From Elysia chlorotica (taxonomy: Eukaryota; Mollusca; Gastropoda; Plakobranchidae), in the NCBI GenBank assembly GCA_003991915.1, contig RQTK01000110.1, forward strand, positions 101,863 to 165,862: a stretch of 64,000 bases of DNA. The letters run 5' to 3'. The notes beneath the pieces are model-generated. The model searched no databases and was not told where the DNA came from. It was given only the letters and a program-made list of their open reading frames with translations. The position numbers and the translations under genes were made by a program. Position 1 is the stretch's first letter. Every line of letters starts with the position of its first letter. Positions 28,601-34,600 of the stretch are shown one piece after another.

Positions 28601-31600
28601 TTATCGCTTTGTGAAACATCTTGATGGAACATAGTATTTTTTTTTTTTTTTGCTTTTTAAGACATCTTGATGTGACTCAGTCAGCTTTTACGTCCTTCTT
28701 GTAGGTTCCATGGATCAATGAGACTGTTTTGTTTTGATGGAAAATCTATCATGCACTCTCTGAATATATTTTCAATCCAGTATGACTGTGAATAAGTTTA
28801 TCAAAGCTTCAATTTGTATTTTTTCTGCTCAGATTTCTTCAAGCACCGATCTGGCGTGAAGAGTGATAATGGTGTAGAGCTTGTCATGGTCAAAGAAAAG
28901 AAAATGGTTGACCGTTATCTTATAAAATCTGGCATGTTACGTTTCTCCTTTTTGCTCGAGTGTTGTCACCCAGGCTCCTTACCTGACCCTCAAATGGTTG
29001 CTGCCATGTTAGATTTGGTAAGTAAATAGACAAAAAAACTTGATATATGCATACAGTTGATTGAATATAAACAATCCTGTTTGATACATGATAATGTTGG
29101 TTACATGTTTACGTTTAATACTGGTCTATGTAGTAGTCATCTTTGGAAGGAATTTATGTACCTATTCTATGTCTTTTTGTCTGGAACAAAAATTCTCAAT
29201 ATAGAAAGAGCAAAAATATTTTGTAATTTTATAATCAGCTCTCCTTATATTATACTACAAAACGCTATTAAAAATGAGTTGATATCCGTTTGGATTGAGA
29301 AATTATATCAATTATTAGATGGAAAGTCTTGAGTCAGCAGTGGGTAGAAGAAGATACCATCTGTCTTTTTGATAAAAAAAAGTATCTGCAGGAACAAAAT
29401 TTTAACAATACAGACAATGCTATTGATCGTAAAATATTATTGTGTTTTAAGATATTCTCAAATTTATCAAGGATACTCAACGAAGAGGATGATATGACAT
29501 TTGGTTTTAAAGGCTCTGGAACAAAGTATACAAACAAAACAAGTTGACATTTACAAAGAGAACGTGAAAATGCTTGGAGTCAGTTAAAGAAAAAACATGG
29601 CAAAAAGAAATATGTTTTGGATCATTACAAAAATTCCCACCTTGGGCATAAATGCTTATTGTCAGGTTCCCCCCACATGTTGATTTCCATGTTAAAGAGG
29701 AACCTTTTCCTGGACTGAAACGTAAAATACTTAGAAATCAACAGTTTTCACTACCGTACAGCACCTTGAAATGAGTCATGAAGAAACAAAAAAGACTATA
29801 GAGTTTTTGTGTTAATCTTAATGCAGTTTCAACTTAAGTTTAAGAATACTTGCTACTGGTTTAACCTTTTGAGTGCGTAGGAGTCAAATTTGACTCCCTT
29901 TTTTTGGAGGCAATCATGTAAATTTATATGTCCATTATCGTGAATACTGAATGGCTGTCCATTTTCATTAGTTGGTTCAAATCATCTTGGACTCTGCCAC
30001 TTTCAGAACATAATTCATTGGAGTTTGATTAAAAAGATATGTCAAATTCATCATCAGTTATGCTCTATGGGTACATTTCTAAAAATACACCTGCATAGCT
30101 GCCAACCAGTACGTATAATACATATTTAGTACGTATTTGACATGATATTAGGTTGGTCTGTATCTGGTGGATAAAATACATATTTGACAAAAAAAGAAAA
30201 ATGCACATATGGAGCAGAGCAGTTAGAGATAGAAAAAGATGGAGATGTGATTCGGAGGGCTAGATCCTGCAGTAGATGGACAAAGCCTTAACATAACATA
30301 ACATAACATAGAACCGATTGATCATTGATGGATGTCACTGGAAAATTTAAACCCTCACCCCTACGGGTGGATGGGGTTCAGACCACCATACTGAGGCGAA
30401 AACTCTGAAAAACTTAGAAAGGATGGTTTGATGCATTATCCATGTCTAATATGTACCTAGAATCTAGATCTATATCCACTATGTCACTGAGTGCATCATA
30501 TTTGTTGAGTATGAAATGTTTGGTTCTAGAACTAGAAGATGGACCCTGTTGTGAATAGAAAAGAACTTCTAAAACTTTGCGAGCTGCAAGATAGATCTAC
30601 TTCGCACCTAACCAAATACAAGGCACACAGTGATGGACATGTGGACAAAAGGACGCTACACTAGATCCATCACTTAAAGATGTAGATTTGTGTTAGAACA
30701 CACAATCATTTTGCATTGTCTTTGTCTACAGAGGCTCTACAGACATGTATTCATTCATTCAACCTGTAGATATGGATGACATGTAGACATGTGCGCATAT
30801 CATTATGCCAGCTAAAGCTTGGCTCGAGCTTAGAGCTGTCTCTGTGCATGCTCAGCAAGGCTTCATTCAAGGTCGTCTAATCACAGAGTGGTTAGAGCAG
30901 AACATGCACGTACCCATAATATGGTGACAAATTTGCATACTATTCTTAGCGGCAGACTTTGAGAACTAGACCATTGCCTGTGATGCAAAGATGAGAGTCC
31001 AAACTTTCAGAAGATCCCAAATGTGTAAGAGTTGAAGGGGGGTTAGGGGTCATAAAATGGTGATTTAGGCTCTCACATAAAACAAAGGCTGAACAAAACC
31101 TTTAATTTTCTCGACTTGGTGTTGATAAATCACCAATAACTTGAAAAAAAAAAAAAAAAAGATAACACCCCTGATTTTGGATAAGAAATGAATATGTCAT
31201 GTTTCCTATTTTGTTAGCCTAGATTTACCGCTCAAGTTCGATCTTATAGTGGACTCTAATCCCGCCTCGAAAGGTAAAATTAGAGTGGAGTCTAATCTCG
31301 GGCTCAATGGTTGAAGGAATTGTTGGAACCATCTGATCAGCATCCTTACAGTTTAGTGAGGATTTTGTGTTACACTGATTCTTGAATATCCAAACATAAA
31401 TAGCGTTTTGCATTTGAAATCTGTCCTTTTAGGATGCACCTGTGTCTGCTCGAGCAGCCATGTTGCTTGAGTGTGCCCATTTCATCCACCGCTGTAACCG
31501 TGGCGACTGGCCCAACTGGATGAAGTTGAACCTCCCGAGCTTCCGTCACACAGTGGCGGCACTGCAGAACAGAGGACAGCCGTCAGGGTACCGCCTGAAC

Positions 31601-34600
31601 ATCATCCTACAGAAAGCTGCAGGCAGGATGTTTTACAGCTGGGCAGAGGTAAGATTTTCCATCAAGATGTGTATACAGTAGAGTGTACTGTAGATAAACC
31701 TATTGGGGATTAATTGTTGATATCAAGCCATAGTTTATCTTAAACAGTGTTTAAGCAGATTCCACTGTAGGTTGATTTACCTAAATGTGAAATATTCAAA
31801 GGTCACCTAATTGTAGTTGATTATTTAAACCTTTAAAAAATAAACATGATTTTAACCAATGTACTGGGCAATTTTGTTATGACACTGTTACCTGCTCTCT
31901 TAGAACCTGGGCCTCCAAATGGAATACATTTTAGCCAAAGAGCATGCAGATAGACTGGCTGTTATTGATGAAGTCAAGGATGAAAACAGGAAAAAGGAGT
32001 TAAGAGCTGAAGATGAGGAGGAAGATTTCTTAGATGAAGGTAACAGTTTTTGCTTTCGTCACTTTTTTGTACTTTTGGCATGTTACTGTGATTGATCAAG
32101 TATTTTGATAATCAAACAAATCATATGCTCCTAAAATGTTGAGAAAGCAATTTAAACATTGTTTTTTTTTGCAACATAGCTTTTACTAATTTTCTCAAAT
32201 TTTGTGGCAGCTGAAGATGACTCCCCAAAGGTGCTTCAGTTTTTATTATAAATTGAACTGTTAATGACAAAGTTTCATTTAATTTTCAACATTCTTTATG
32301 CTACAATAAGGGTCCTGATGGGTATCTTATATCGGCTATACCATCAAAATAAGTGGAAACAGTCACCAGTATTTCCAGAATCATACATTAACAAATTAAG
32401 AGTCTCCACATCTTTCTAAATCTATACCTTATTTCACAAGAAATATATGTACCTATTTGACAGCTACGATCAAAGTCACCTTAAAACGTATAGGACTTTT
32501 TTGTTACTCTAATTGTGCAACTTTTAAAGGTAACATATTTTTACTTCTGACTTAAATTTTTGCTCCTGTTAACTAGTATTTTTATCAGCAACCCTGAAAT
32601 GGGCCTCCAATCATATGCAGTAGGTTCCTTAGTTGCCTGTTCAGTAAATTCAGTCTAAATTTATAGCAAAGGCCAACATGTTTTTTTTTCTTTGTGAGAC
32701 CTTTTTGTCTATGAGTATATGAATGATATTTAAGACCAACTCAAGCATGGATCCTACAAATTTAGAGGTGTCAATTGAAAGGAATTTGATTAATAGTAAT
32801 GATTGGAAAGATGTCTGTTTGAATTTCAACACTGTATAAAGTTTGTCTCTGTTTATATGAGGTAGCAAGACACTGATTTAGAACTGTTCAATAAATAATT
32901 TTAATTTCTGGAAGTTGATTAACGATTTCAATGATTTGTTTTTTCATAGAAAGGTAAATATTTTTTAGGAAGCAATCATAAAGGTATAATCTAGTACAAT
33001 TCAACATTTCAAGTTCTTCTTTGCCATCCAAAGCTTCTGTCAACCAGAAAGGGAAGGAATGTCCTTATGCCCTGAAGATGTTGGCGTGTCTGGTGTTGGT
33101 TGAGGTGACCACATTTCTCCGGGAGACTTTCCAGTACTTGCCGCGCTCCCGCAGCCAGAAGCGGGAGCACCTGTGGGAGAAGAATGTGACCAGCCGCAGA
33201 TACAGCAGTATAGTGAGCAGTCCAGGCCACTCCGACAAAAGCTCCGAGTCAAATGTGGCAGAGCTGCCTTCAGGCATCAGTAAGTTTTTTGTTTGTGCAA
33301 GATCTTGCATGGATGGTCAAAAAAAAAAAAGAAAAAAAAAGTTGTGGCCTTAGTGTTGTGTATAAATGACTGCACATTGGTAATTATATTTATTTTATCA
33401 TGAGCTTGCAACCCAAGTTTATTAAATTTATAAACTTTAATCTATAGTGATTGAGTATTTTCATACAGTATTAGAGTAGCACCAGTCTAATATGTTATGT
33501 CAAAATTTTTTTTCACTTCCTTTTCTGTATCTTTATTTTTTAGTAGATCTAGATTTTCAATTAAAAGAAATGTCTATAACCTTATCCATTGTCCTCAAAA
33601 TCTACTTGATTTTTACAAAGCCACATTGCAACTAATGTAAAACTTGAATTGTTCAGCCTGTGTGGGCAGCCCAGGGGACAGGAAGATCAGCTTTGCGGTG
33701 TTGACGGAGCGGTCGGACTCGCTCCATAGCAGCACCGCGTCTCTGTCTCAGCTCGAGCCCGGCCAGGACGAGAAGAAAGAGAAAGGTGAGACTGAGTCTC
33801 TGGGCTAGCAAGATGAGTGCCATTTTGAAATAAGCATATCAATGTGTTTGTTATATCAACACCTATCCGCTGATAAGGACAAGGTTAAAATTGGCAGATT
33901 TGTTTTAAATAAATTAAAGGAAAACAGTCGTGTGAGAGGCTTTGAAGAGAAGAAGAAACTTTTTTTCCTTTTTTCCAAGACTTCAAAAAATGAATATATT
34001 ATTAGGCTGGACCAGTGAAGGTTTGTTTATTTATGTTTCAGTCCTTTTGAAAAGTTGCAGACTTACAATAAATGACTGGAGTCTAACCATAAAAAAGTAA
34101 TGATTGAGAAAACAAATGAATAATTGACTTTTTTCTGGAAACAGAATCTCTATGACTACAACGTTGAAAGAAAATGAACCAAACATTTTCCACAATTTTT
34201 TCATTGTAATGTCTGGAATTTTTATTTTTTCGATTTTTGTGCCTTCTCACAAAATAATTTGCTTTTGTATTTTCTGTTAAATATATTTTTTTGCGCTCTA
34301 ATCACAAAAAGATTATCTTTTGTATTTTCTATTAATTTAATATTTAGCGCTCTCCATCTTCAAATGATTCTCTTTTGTATTTTATGTTAATTTTACTTAT
34401 AAGCGCTCTCGTCACAAACTCGCTGTCAACTTGTGCTTCCCTGCAGGTCGGCGTCTGGCCCAGGGTCGTCAGAAGCTACTGCGTCACTTCAGACGAGGGT
34501 CAGGGCACAACCTGAGCTTCAGGCGGAGTTTTAAGCTTGGCCGTCCTGACAGTGGATCTGGGAGTGAGTGACTTTCTGCCTGAGCCCATGGTTAAAAATT

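Noticed and set aside
29057-29547. Open frames in UNC80 intron 23 as extra exons
   Set aside because: UNC80 residues are continuous from exon 23 to exon 24 as in human, and the frames have no fitting splice borders or known family.
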